Assembly: GCA_012862575.1 (NCBI GenBank) | Contig: BLSF01000048.1 | Location: forward strand, 5,797 to 69,796 | Length of the DNA: 64,000 nt | Source: Parietichytrium sp. I65-24A | Lineage: Eukaryota; Sar; Bigyra; Thraustochytrida; Thraustochytriidae | Direction: 5' to 3' | Shown here: positions 19,751 to 28,957 of the stretch, one piece after another | How the letters are laid out: the number at the start of each line of letters is the position of its first letter | Numbering within the stretch: position 1 is the stretch's first letter | Made by a program: the position numbers and the translations under genes | The notes under the pieces: model-generated | What the model was told of the DNA's origin: nothing | What the model saw: only the letters and a program-made list of their open reading frames with translations | The model's database searches: none

Positions 19751-22351
19751 ATGCTTGTGCTTGGCGCTGTAATCCTGGTGGCGTGCAGCGGGAGCCTGAG
19801 GTCTGCTCTGGAGAGCCTTTTTGCACATTTGTCGTTGAACTGGGCGCAAGATTTGAATGCGTTGTCGGCACTCACATGCTTGCTGGCTTGCATCTTGGCT
19901 ATCTTGGACTGGGCCATGATGCCAAGCGCTTCGGTCAGCAAAGTCAAGTGCCAAAGGTCGCGCCCTCACGTGTCCAGCTCGGCGGTCCTCGTTGCACTGG
20001 TCGGGGCGAATCAGTTTGCTTCGTCACAAGCGGCTGGGGGTCTCGCAGCGTGCGCCATTCAGAATGTGCGAAATGTGTCCTGGAGTTCGTTCGGACAGGA
20101 ATCCCTCTTTGCGATGTCCTTATACGATGCAGCTCTGCAGTGTCAGAATGGCTCAGAGTGGGTGTCCGAGCGGTTGGAGCTCGGAATATACTTGAACTCT
20201 TCGCTCACAGCACGCGAGTCGCTTTTCTGTGGGGGTGATGAAGTCCTTTGTTCGGAGATTGTTCAAGACTTTTATTCTGCGGATGAGCTAGAAAGTTTCC
20301 TCGGGTCGGGAGAAGCAAACACTGGTGCACATCACCTTGAAGCCATTTCTCTCCCTAAAGAGGAGTGGAAGCAAGTTCTTATTTTCATTGTTTGCTTTCT
20401 AGGAATTGGGGCGCTTGCGGAAATTCTCCTAATTCTCTTTCTCTCTCGGTCCCTCACGTCCATGCTGCGAAAGCGAGAGCATATGACGTTGGACGAGGAA
20501 ACAATCGACCAGTCCCGCTTGCATCAAGCTCTACTTCCTCCCGAAGCAAGTAGCGGTTCGGTACCGCTCTTACCTGTGCAAAAATTTACTCCAAAGTCTA
20601 TCTGCATGGCAGAAAATGTCCCCTTTCATGCGAGAATACTAGTTCCAGCTTTTCTGCTTATCACAATTGGAGCGTTTGTCGCAGCAAATACGGTGAGTTC
20701 CGGAGGCTCTCCGCTACATGTCGCATCTGTGCCATTTTCTGACCTCCTTTTTTCTTCTTTTTTTTTCCATGATATTAGCATGTCGGGGCAACGGTGGAGC
20801 TTTTGGTCGACTATGAGCTGAAACCTTGGATCCCATTTGTACACGTGAAGCCTCTGGAAAAGTTTTTCGGGCCTTACTATCTGTTTCAATTTTCGTAAGT
20901 CGATGTCGGCTAACTCGAGGGAGCCGAAAAAATGTGATGACTGACGGTCGCTTTGCGAACACGAAATAAAAAGGCTCGTCAACACAATTACAGAAATGTA
21001 CAAAGCTGGGGTTTATATTCTCGCTCTTTTGGTTCTCGTGTGGAGCGGTATCTGGCCTTATTTAAAACTCGTACTCCTGCTAATTTGCTGGTTCATTCCG
21101 CCTCACAGACTAAGCGAGACATCGCGCGGCAGAATGCTTCTTGTCTTCGATGCGCTGGGAAAGTGGTGCATGATTGACATCTTTTTGATGGTGATGATGT
21201 CTGTCGCATTCCGCTTCCACATCGATTCGACTTCCATACCTCACATTCACTGGATCTTACCACGGCAATACATCGTTTTAGACGTAATTGTGTCCTCCGA
21301 GTATGGTATTTTTGGTTTTGTTGGTGCAGCCATGCTCAGTTTAGTCATGAATCACGTGGTGTTGGCCTACCACCGGACCGCGTCCTCCGGGAACGTTTCC
21401 GAGCTGATCCAGAGGAGGATGAGGACTCTCCGGTCGGATATGCACATCTACAGCGAATCCTGTCAAAATGAGCTCCTGGAAGAGCACGTATCGAAAAGCC
21501 CATTCTGCTGTCCTTGTCCCACGGGATCTTGGTACGGCGTTGGTTCCGATGAGGTCATCGGCCTTGACCTCGCGCTGCACCGCAAGGAATCGATTATCTC
21601 GCACATTTTTCGGCTGAGAAAAGGCCGTATGTTTCAGATCGGATGGTCTACAAGAGTTTCTGTGGTCATTCTCTTGCTTGTGTCGGGCATTCTGGTAGTC
21701 GCTGGGGCGTGGACAGACTCTTTTGCTTTCACTTTCACCGGCATGGCAGGCAAAGCAATTACAATGGTCCAGCCGGAATCAGTTGTGCGAAAATATAGTC
21801 TAGTGTCCATTGCAAAGGCATTGGACCCTGGGGAGGATACCCTGGACCCTCAAAATCACACCGGGATCGTGTTTTTGCAATCCATCTACCTCCTGTTTGC
21901 ACTCGTCATGCCTCTGGTGCAGTGCGTTTTCATGTTGGCGCTTTGGCTTATTCCCATGCGTCTACGTGACCAAAAAATCGTTTTTGACACGACTGAAATT
22001 ATTTCCAGTTGGGCTGCCATGGATTGTTTTATCGTCTCAATTATTGCCGCTTGTGTGGAAATAAACCAGTTTGCGCAGTTTCTCGTTGGCGACCGGTGCG
22101 ACTTTCTGAAAAAGTATTCTGACGAGCCTTGCTTCGGAATCCAGACCGACTTTCTTAGTGGCTGCTGGGTGGTGGTTGCAGCTGCAAGTATACTATTCAT
22201 TGCCTCGCAAATCGTCGCTCGTATATGTGAAAGAGTCATCCACGATCGGGAACTCGAGATTCTACGGTACCATTCTCCGAGTGAAGAGCCTGAGGTCCAG
22301 AGCGGGCTTACCGCCAACTTTCTATGGGAGATTGACTCAACATCCAGCTGA
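19751..22351 (+). CDS. Eukaryotic PqiA-family multi-span membrane protein, three exons
   Basis: Exons are 19751-20692, 20779-20894 and 20974-22351; introns are 86 and 79 bp, GT-AG. The second junction rebuilds a typical PqiA stretch, FQFS|LVNTITEMYKAGVYILA. The 811-residue product has two PqiA-like membrane units. The first has WSGIWPYLKLVLLL and GRMLLVFDALGKWCMIDIF (around 370-425). The second repeats the pattern as LWLIPMRLRDQKIVFDTTE then SSWAAMDCFIVS (around 675-705). A signal-anchor-like span starts the protein, followed by a large extracytoplasmic-looking N-terminal region with Cys pairs. A CCPCP cluster lies between the two units. In bacteria PqiA works with MCE proteins in lipid transport between membranes; the eukaryotic role is not known to me. 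Confidence 0.8.
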
Positions 22352-22938
22352 CCGCCTTTGTCAGTTTGAAATGCGCGTTCGAATTGGCACTCTCCTTCGC
22401 GGTGGTTGCTATCGTTGGAAGAAAAGAGTTGTCAGGTTCCTCTCTTCTCTTAATAGCAGACACAAGGACCACCGTTGTTTCCAAGGGCCTCTCTGTATCA
22501 CTGATGTAGCAGAACTGATGATGAAAAAGTACTGGACATCCAACGAGGCACTTGTCGAATTTGCTGAAACTGATCCCGGATTGAGCGCGACACGTGAGTT
22601 GACAACCAGTTCATCCACACGTTTCTGCACCGTGACATCCGATGTTGGATCCCCTCCTTTGCATAATTACAAACCCAAACTTGGCTTGATCCTGTTCATT
22701 GAGATTATGAAGAATGCATGTTTGAACATTGAGACTGTGAAGAATGAAAAGTTAGATTCCCAAACACCTATCTACCTATGAGTGCCTAACCTAACAACTA
22801 CGAATGTGAAAGCCTTTTCTTCTATCACGTCAAATGCTCTGCTGAGCCGACAGACCGAGCAGCGAAGAGGAGGAAAGGAGGACGGCGCGACCTTTACAGT
22901 CCCTGCGTCAGTGATCGCTTTCAAGTAAATTCAGGAGA
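22352..22938. other. Intergenic, PqiA-family gene to PEX11
   Basis: 587 bp. One frame stays open to 22781 but lacks recognisable protein features. GTTCATTGAGATTATGAAGAATG / ACATTGAGACTGTGAAGAATG at about 22696-22746 is an imperfect direct repeat. The 3' half is the PEX11 promoter. Confidence 0.4.
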
Positions 22939-23744
22939 ATGGCGACTTTCGACCTGTCTTTGGTCGGCCTGAACAAGTTTCTCGGCACGTCCGCAGGCCG
23001 GGATAAGGTGGGGAAGTTTGTGCACTACTCGGTAAGTGTCTGTCGCGAGGGCGTGACCGGTCCTGGGCGGGACGTGTCGATTAGGGTTGTCTGACCGAGG
23101 TGGAGGTGCGTTCGCGGCGTGATGTCGTGCGATATGGTGTGAAACAGGCTCGTGGACTCACAGGAATCGCCGCCGATGCGATGACCAATGCCGAAAAGGG
23201 CTCGGCTTCGTTCGAGCGAGCCAAGTGGTGGCATGACAAACTTCGTGCGCTCTTCGTGCGCATTATGGACTCGCGGAGGACCGTGAGGTGGCTGAGTAGC
23301 ATTCCGATCGTCCTCGCGCTTCAAAGCAACTCGTCTCCTTGGAGGAATAAGAATGCTTTTATCGTTGCGCAAGCCAGTCTCCTATTCTGGCACATAGTAG
23401 ACCACATTCGCTGGCTGCAGCAGATTAACTGGCTCCCTGGCGACCAGTTGAGGTCCAAGCGGATCAGCTTCACCGGTTTTGCTCTGAGCAGCTTCGTGAG
23501 CCTCGTGTACTTTCTCACGGAGCTCAAGGAGGAAAATCGCAAAGGTGAAAACAGGAGCGACGAGAAGCTTTTCAGCATTAGGCTCAATGTGGTCAAACAT
23601 TTTGCGACCTTTATCAGCACACTGCACATCAGCGAACTCTTCCTTTCACATGAATTTATCTGCGGGCTTGGCGGAGCTGTGACAAGTGCCATTGATATTT
23701 ACACCACCTTTCCAAAGAAGGAGGTTCCAAAGAAGGAGGAATAG
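22939..23744 (+). CDS. PEX11: Peroxisomal membrane protein PEX11, two exons
   Basis: Exons are 22939-23031 and 23148-23744 (116-bp intron, phase 0), giving 229 residues. PEX11 elongates peroxisomal membranes before fission. The N-terminal helix LNKFLGTSAGRDKVGKFVHY matches the family's amphipathic, membrane-bending start, followed across the intron by ARGLTGIAA. The region SLLFWHIVDHIRWL matches the conserved YxxxDxxxW-type helix of PEX11, and a hydrophobic helix near the C-terminus (HEFICGLGGAVTSAIDIY) fits the membrane span before a short basic tail. Length is normal. The first exon is too short to stand out as an ORF and was found from the protein continuity. Confidence 0.9.
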
Positions 23745-23997
23745 AACATGGATTGCATGCAGCAGAGGCTGCCGAAACATATCGATACCATACGTGAAAT
23801 AACAACCGCTTCTTTGTTTTTGTTTCCATTGGATAATGAAAATTAATACTAGACTTGCATAGAGGATGCTCGCTGACGTCTTCAAACTTGTTTGCATGCA
23901 AGTAAATGAGCACACGACCGGCCATTTCGGGTCTTCTGAGCTTTTCGAGTTAATATGGTGCGCCTTCATTGTACGGTACTCTCTACATGTGCTCGAC

Positions 23998-25446
23998 TCA
24001 CTGCCCAAACTTGAACACGGAAAGCACGTTCCTGTCACTCTCCATTTCTTGCTCTGGTATACTCGCGTTTAGGTAGTCCAGTTTGCTGGCCTTTAGCGGG
24101 TCGGCTCGTAAATTGCGTTGAAAGCCGACACGAGTGCGATGGTGTTTGGACCGCACAGGGCGCTCTAACATGAGTCCGCCTAGCTCGTCCAAGGTTGCTG
24201 CCCTTGTGCAGGAGTTCTGCAGAGTTGTCAGGCAAGCTGCTGTCTGACGGCGGCAGGCAGAAAGCTCCCGTTCGGCAAGAATTGAACTTGTGGCATTGAG
24301 TTTTCCCAGCGGGATTCGGCCAGTTGGAACGGGCCGCAGAGTTCGATTCGGATTCCTCGGGGCTGAAGGTGCAATTGGAACCCCACCGAAACTTGTGCTG
24401 TTATTGCCCGCTTTTGTAGGTATGAAAAACTCTTGTACGCCAGCACGAACTTGCCCAATTTTGGAGTAATTTTCCGTCGCTTCCTTGCACCGAAACTCCT
24501 TCAGGTCCTGAACAAGTTGCTTTTTAACGCTAAAGTCTTCTTTCCTGGACTTGGATGACGCGCGAGAAAAATTTGTTGGCATCTTCCGCTGAGACAAGCT
24601 CACATTTGTTGCACGGATTGCGTCTATTTTTTCAGCAATGCGCACGACCGCACTTTTTCGAAAGTTAGTCTGGTCTGCGCCACCATTGTTCTTCTTGATT
24701 TCGGTCCAAGTTGCTTTGAGCCGGTAATATGACTTGCTGTGTCCGTGGATGCCAATGTACACATGCGATGGCCGAAATGCAGGAGACCCTGGGAGAACGT
24801 GGACAATGTCCACGCCTTCTGACGCAGAGCGCCAAGTATGGTGGGTGTTGTCTGGTTTGGGATTCGTCTGACAAACATACAGGTCAGGATCGCCCTCGAT
24901 CGCCCGAAGAATAACTTTGAAGCCCACGCATGCCGCGTGATAAGGAAGCCTGTAAAATCTGGTTTCCTTTTCGTAAATACCATCCTCTATCTCGTAACCG
25001 CTCTCCAAGTCAGTCATCAATTCCGCTTTCATTCCGGCCTTCAGAGCCTTGAGCTTGTTTGCGATCATCTGAATATCGTTGGTCATGTGGTCAAAGTTCT
25101 CCTCCGTTTCGTCCTCTTCTTCCTGATTCTTTTGTGACGACGCAATCTTGTCGTCCACTCGATGTAGCTTCATACTCACGTCGTTGTTTTGGGCCTTCAT
25201 CGTCCGAGACATGCTGCCCTTGAGGAATCGATTGACGACTCTGGACTTATTGCCTGGCCCAGGTGCGTTTGTCTCCGATCCACTCTGCACGATAGCCGCC
25301 AGCTTTGCAGAGGTTTGCGCGCCATATTTCAGCGCGCTGCTCAAAAGCGACTGTTCTTCCAAAGCGTTGAGGTCACTAGACCTGTCGAGGTCAACCTTGC
25401 CCCGCGCATTGTTGGCGAAAGAGTTTCCCCAGCTCGAGAGGGACAT
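23998..25446 (-). CDS. Uncharacterised protein with a PPC-like beta domain
   Basis: A 482-residue single-exon protein with no signal peptide or membrane span. Residues about 150-245 (ETRFYRLPYHAACVGFKVIL ... DPDLYVCQTNP ... HVYIGIHGHSKSYYRLKATW) look like a PPC-type jelly-roll domain: a string of beta strands with the DPDLYV and YIGIHG motifs typical of that fold. The N-terminal 130 residues are charged and end in an acidic run (NQEEEDETEENFD), predicted helical. The C-terminal half is low-complexity, rich in Ser, Arg, Asn and Pro. In related protist proteins this domain sits in intracellular, often cilium- or cytoskeleton-associated proteins, but that is only a suggestion. The ATG at 25446 is the first in frame. 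Confidence 0.65.
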   Translation of the reverse strand: MSLSSWGNSFANNARGKVDLDRSSDLNALEEQSLLSSALKYGAQTSAKLAAIVQSGSETNAPGPGNKSRVVNRFLKGSMSRTMKAQNNDVSMKLHRVDDKIASSQKNQEEEDETEENFDHMTNDIQMIANKLKALKAGMKAELMTDLESGYEIEDGIYEKETRFYRLPYHAACVGFKVILRAIEGDPDLYVCQTNPKPDNTHHTWRSASEGVDIVHVLPGSPAFRPSHVYIGIHGHSKSYYRLKATWTEIKKNNGGADQTNFRKSAVVRIAEKIDAIRATNVSLSQRKMPTNFSRASSKSRKEDFSVKKQLVQDLKEFRCKEATENYSKIGQVRAGVQEFFIPTKAGNNSTSFGGVPIAPSAPRNPNRTLRPVPTGRIPLGKLNATSSILAERELSACRRQTAACLTTLQNSCTRAATLDELGGLMLERPVRSKHHRTRVGFQRNLRADPLKASKLDYLNASIPEQEMESDRNVLSVFKFGQ

Positions 25447-25613
25447 CAGAACTCCACGTGGGTCGCCGCTCTTCCTTCAATGCGAGAGGCGCGGGACTTT
25501 GGCGCAGCAGCAAGTTTGAATGGGCAGCGTCTTGAGTCGTTTGACCTGCAGCGTGCGTTTCGAGTGAAACCAAGCGCCGCAAACAGAGGCGGGCAGATTG
25601 ATGTGCTTCTCTG

Positions 25614-25946
25614 ATGCAAGAACATCAACCCTGGTGCAGCAAGGTCAGCTATGGCTCGACCCGTGTGGGCAGACGAGCTTTCCAATGGAACTTGCCAGAT
25701 TGAATTCGCTGCTGACCTTTCCTTTTTCTTACGCACACAAAGCTCGATGGACTTGTATCCCCGGCTCAGATATTGGAGAAGAGTTACGACAACTTCGACT
25801 ACGTGACTCGCGAGAAAATAGTTCGCACACACAAACTTGTCATTACATTTGGCGAAGGACTGAGAGAGAGTATGCAGACTAGTACTAATACTTATACTTG
25901 TACCTACGATTCGAGTTTTTTTGCACTCATTGCATTCAAGTGCTAG
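25614..25946 (+). CDS. Weak candidate two-exon microprotein gene
   Basis: A possible small gene: ATG at 25614, exon 1 to 25643 (MQEHQPWCSK), an intron 25644-25742 with GTCAGC donor, a strong pyrimidine tract and CACAAAG acceptor, then exon 2 to a TAG at 25944-25946 (LDGLVSPAQILEKSYDNFDY and on). Both exons join in phase 0 and give about 77 residues with protein-like composition up to about residue 55. The family is not recognised, the donor is unlike the usual GTAAGT, and the tail is poor. It starts only 167 bp from the divergent PPC-domain gene. It may equally be that gene's 5' flank. Confidence 0.25.
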
Positions 25947-26400
25947 TCTTATCGATAGCTGATTGGTAGGCGATCGATCCGTTCGCGCATTTTGGGGCAA
26001 AAAATGCACCGCAAGATTTAGTTGCAAGTGGTGGTCTGGGCTAAGGATTGGAGAGGTTGCGAATAGTTTACTCCTCGTGCCACTGCCACACTGCCAAGCT
26101 TTGCGGTGTATGGAATGAATTCAGCTGATCTGTAGAACAGAGCCGTCTCATTCGGTGACCGTGGACGAGGGAACATGACTGTCCGAGAGGTTTGCCTCAC
26201 TATTCACTATTCACTGCTACCTTGCCTGTATCCATAGCTCATGGGAGTCGGAATCAGCGAACTTCTATTGATTGTGGAGATCGTGAAGAAAGCCAAGCTT
26301 TCGGTGTTCCGTGAACGGGGTGCGCGCAGTTCTATTGGACCACAGCTCGCGGCTCGACAAGCAGAAACAAAGAGATGCAAGCAAAAGAGAGGAGGATCTC

Positions 26401-26892
26401 ATGAGACGGAAGGAATCTCGGCAGAGGCGAAGCGGAGGCCGGCCCCGCGCAAGGCCAGAGTGGCCACAGACTCGCGAAATCGCAATTGCAAGCGCTTTGG
26501 ATGATGACAGCCGACTACACCAACACCAACACCAACAGGACTCCAAGCTCTGGCCATTCAAGACGATCGTGTCAGCTTCTGCAGATCTTGCGGTGGTGCA
26601 ACGGGTGAATGAGATTCACCTCCGTGAACGCCAGGACGCAAGGAAGCGTGAATTACAAGCGGCGGAAAATGACGCGAAGAAGAAGGACAATTATACGTTC
26701 CTAAAGCTCGTCACACGGTACGGCGCTTGTCCTGGCTTCATATTTTGCACCACGCAGCTTCCTGGCAAAGCTTACGCGGAGTATCTCTCTGCGAACGCTA
26801 CCAGACTGTGTATGTGGTGGAGGCGACATTGTCTAGCGCAAAAGGCTCGGCTGGCTCTGATGGAGAATGCGCGGCATGATTTGCAATTGTAG
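26401..26892 (+). CDS. Uncharacterised basic, helical protein (5' end uncertain)
   Basis: An open frame giving 163 residues from the first in-frame ATG; it is open upstream to 26287 without an ATG, so an unseen 5' exon or a frame break is possible (another frame has ATG at 26241, MGVGISELLLIVEIVKKAKL). The N-terminal part is Arg/Lys-rich with a His-Gln run (HQHQHQQ). The middle is a charged helix (VNEIHLRERQDARKRELQAA). The C-terminal part, FLKLVTRYGACPGFIFCTTQ to the end, looks folded. No family is recognised. It lies between the PPC-domain gene and SRP19. Confidence 0.4.
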   Translation: MRRKESRQRRSGGRPRARPEWPQTREIAIASALDDDSRLHQHQHQQDSKLWPFKTIVSASADLAVVQRVNEIHLRERQDARKRELQAAENDAKKKDNYTFLKLVTRYGACPGFIFCTTQLPGKAYAEYLSANATRLCMWWRRHCLAQKARLALMENARHDLQL

Positions 26893-27264
26893 CGGCTGAG
26901 ATTGTTTCTCCCAAGAGCGTGAAGATGTGGAAAATGTTTTGATTGAGAGGCAATGGCCGTGAAAAACAACTTTTTGAACTCGTTCTCGTCTCCGTTTCAA
27001 GTTTAGTTTTCTACAAGCAAATGGAGGCGTCGGCTTTGTAAACGCCACATTTCAGAGTGGAGGAACAATCCGGAGAATCGAGCCAGCTCGCGCCAAATAC
27101 TCTGTTTTTTCAAGTGACCAAATGACATTTCCTATGTAGTTTATAAAAGTCAGGCGCTTCCTTTGAAGGTCCCTGCGCCTCAGCTGCATAATTCTTCATC
27201 ACCCAGTAGAGTGTTCCTATTCTCCCTCCTTCCCTACCCCTACCCCCTCTTGTCTTCAGCTTCA
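26893..27264. other. Convergent intergenic region
   Basis: This lies between the uncharacterised plus-strand gene and the SRP19 3' end. No gene or structured element is seen. Confidence 0.4.
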
Positions 27265-28082
27265 TCAGTGCTTCTTCTTCCCCTTCTTCTTGCCGCTCTT
27301 GGCAGGGGCACTGCTCGTCGTCTGTGGCGCAGGCTGTGATGCAAGTTTCTTCTCCATCTCTTGTCGCTTCTCTTCTATCATCTTATCCCGCTTCTGGTAA
27401 AGATCCAATTTAGGCACCTCCTCGGCACACTTTCTCAAGAGGGCTATTTTATTTGGATACAACTGATTCGCCACGACACCATCATTCTTGTACTTGACCC
27501 TCAAGCGCCCGATTCGATTGATAGAATCGCGCGGGTGTGCAATGCCCTGTTCCAAAACGCAAGGGAGCTTGATGATTTGGCTGACTACCATCTGTAGTTC
27601 ATCCGCCATCGGGTGTTTGTCTACACGAGAACAAACGTTTGCCAGGAGGATGGATTTTCCCCGTGCATCATCATGACCGTCAACAAAGATAAAAATGCAA
27701 GGCCACGAACCGACGAAAGAAAAAGCCAAATCACCAATGATCGAAAAACAGAGGTAAAATTGAACAGCTGCAAGTCAGCACCTCTTCCCGTGCAACAATT
27801 CGAAAAGAAGACACCTCTCGCGCCAACAACACAAAAACGAAAGAGCAACTCACAGCAAATCTCCTTAGGCAGTCGGCGACCCTGCTTCATCGTGGCATCT
27901 GCGTTCAAGTACAGCGGGTACAGCGAGCACCAGTCTCCTGTGGTAAAGTCCGGCAAGTCCTTCTTCTGCACGCGCGTTGGCTGGAACAGCCCCGGGTTCA
28001 TCATACCGCCCATACCACCCATACCGCCGTCGGCGCCAAAGTCCATGCCGGCTTGCGCCATGGCGCCCATGTCAAAGTCCAT
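27265..28082 (-). CDS. SRP19: Signal recognition particle 19 kDa subunit, two exons
   Basis: Exon 1 is 28082-27854 and exon 2 is 27620-27265 (233-bp intron, phase 1), giving 194 residues. SRP19 binds helices 6 and 8 of SRP RNA and lets SRP54 assemble. The core matches across the junction: DWCSLYPLYLNADATMKQGR, then RLPKEICYKHPMADELQMVV, then LEQGIAHPRDSINRIGRLRV, with the GRRLPK and GR-x-RV motifs of the family. The C-terminus is a Lys-rich tail (KSGKKKGKKKH), normal for SRP19. About 40 residues precede the core, with a Met/Gly repeat (MGGMGGMGGMMNPG) that is unusual. The ATG at 28082 is the first in frame. Confidence 0.92.
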
Positions 28083-28957
28083 CCTGCTGCTCGGTTCCGG
28101 ACGCTCTCGGTCCTCGGGTTCTCCGTCCTCGGTTCCTCTGCCTCTGGACTTCCAGCACTCGCCAAGTCGCGCCCCCTCACTCGACTCCAAAAAACGCGGA
28201 AGATGCCGCTCGAAAACTCCTATGGAATCGGGTGATCCAGAGCTACTGTAGAGCGTGGAGCGGGGGTGGATTTCTTCGACTCTGCGATATAGGGCGTTTT
28301 ACCACGTGGCTTCGAGGGAAGGCGTTCGCTGTTCGGTGAGGAACGACGAGCTGTTCGCAAGTGCTTCTGGTGGTGCGGAACGCATTCTCTTCGAGAGACG
28401 ATCTGCCTTTTTTAGTTAGTAGTCATTGTTAGTCACGGAGTCGTTCACGTTGGGGAGACCTTGGCATGGGGACTACCCCTTCTCATAGCTATTCGATAGC
28501 AGAGAAGCTTTGCGCTGTCTCCTGAGGCACACTCTACCGGCGTCGCCTAATCATTTCGAGTCCCTAACCAGTCGCCTAAGTCCATTCATAGCGTCTCCTT
28601 CGCCGTCTCTCCATAGGCTATTACCAGACCCAGTCCTCTGGCTTCGCGCTCCTCACCTCTGTCACCATAGACCAATATCAGGCGATCGCCTAGCCTCTTC
28701 CCGCAACCGTGTGGCGGCACCGCACTCCACCCGGCCGTCCTAGTCCGCGCGCAGTGGATCACAGGACCCGGACCCGTCGCTCCACCATCTCCTCTGCTAC
28801 TGTATCTCTCTCTCTCTCTCCAATTCTCTCTCGCGTTCCTTTGGCAAGACACCTTCGCGAGAGAGTAGTCCTCGCGACGAGTGAGTGTGGAGAGGAGTCG
28901 GTCGCGCGGACAGTCTCCCCACCGCACGGCGCGCGCAGCGCAGGCAGCGCAGGCACT
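28083..28957. promoter_or_regulatory. Divergent intergenic region, SRP19 / double-TTL gene
   Basis: 875 bp between divergent starts. The half next to the TTL gene is strongly pyrimidine-rich on the plus strand and includes a (TC)n run at 28804-28820. No other gene is seen. The TTL reading frame is open back to 28709 without an ATG. Confidence 0.5.

Noticed and set aside
20894-20996. Acceptor CAG at 20991-20993 for PqiA exon 3
   Set aside because: It breaks the reading frame. The AAG at 20971-20973 keeps frame and restores the family sequence LVNTITEM.
22158-22781. 207-codon plus-strand frame overlapping the PqiA-family 3' end
   Set aside because: It overlaps the verified frame and the extension has no recognisable domains.
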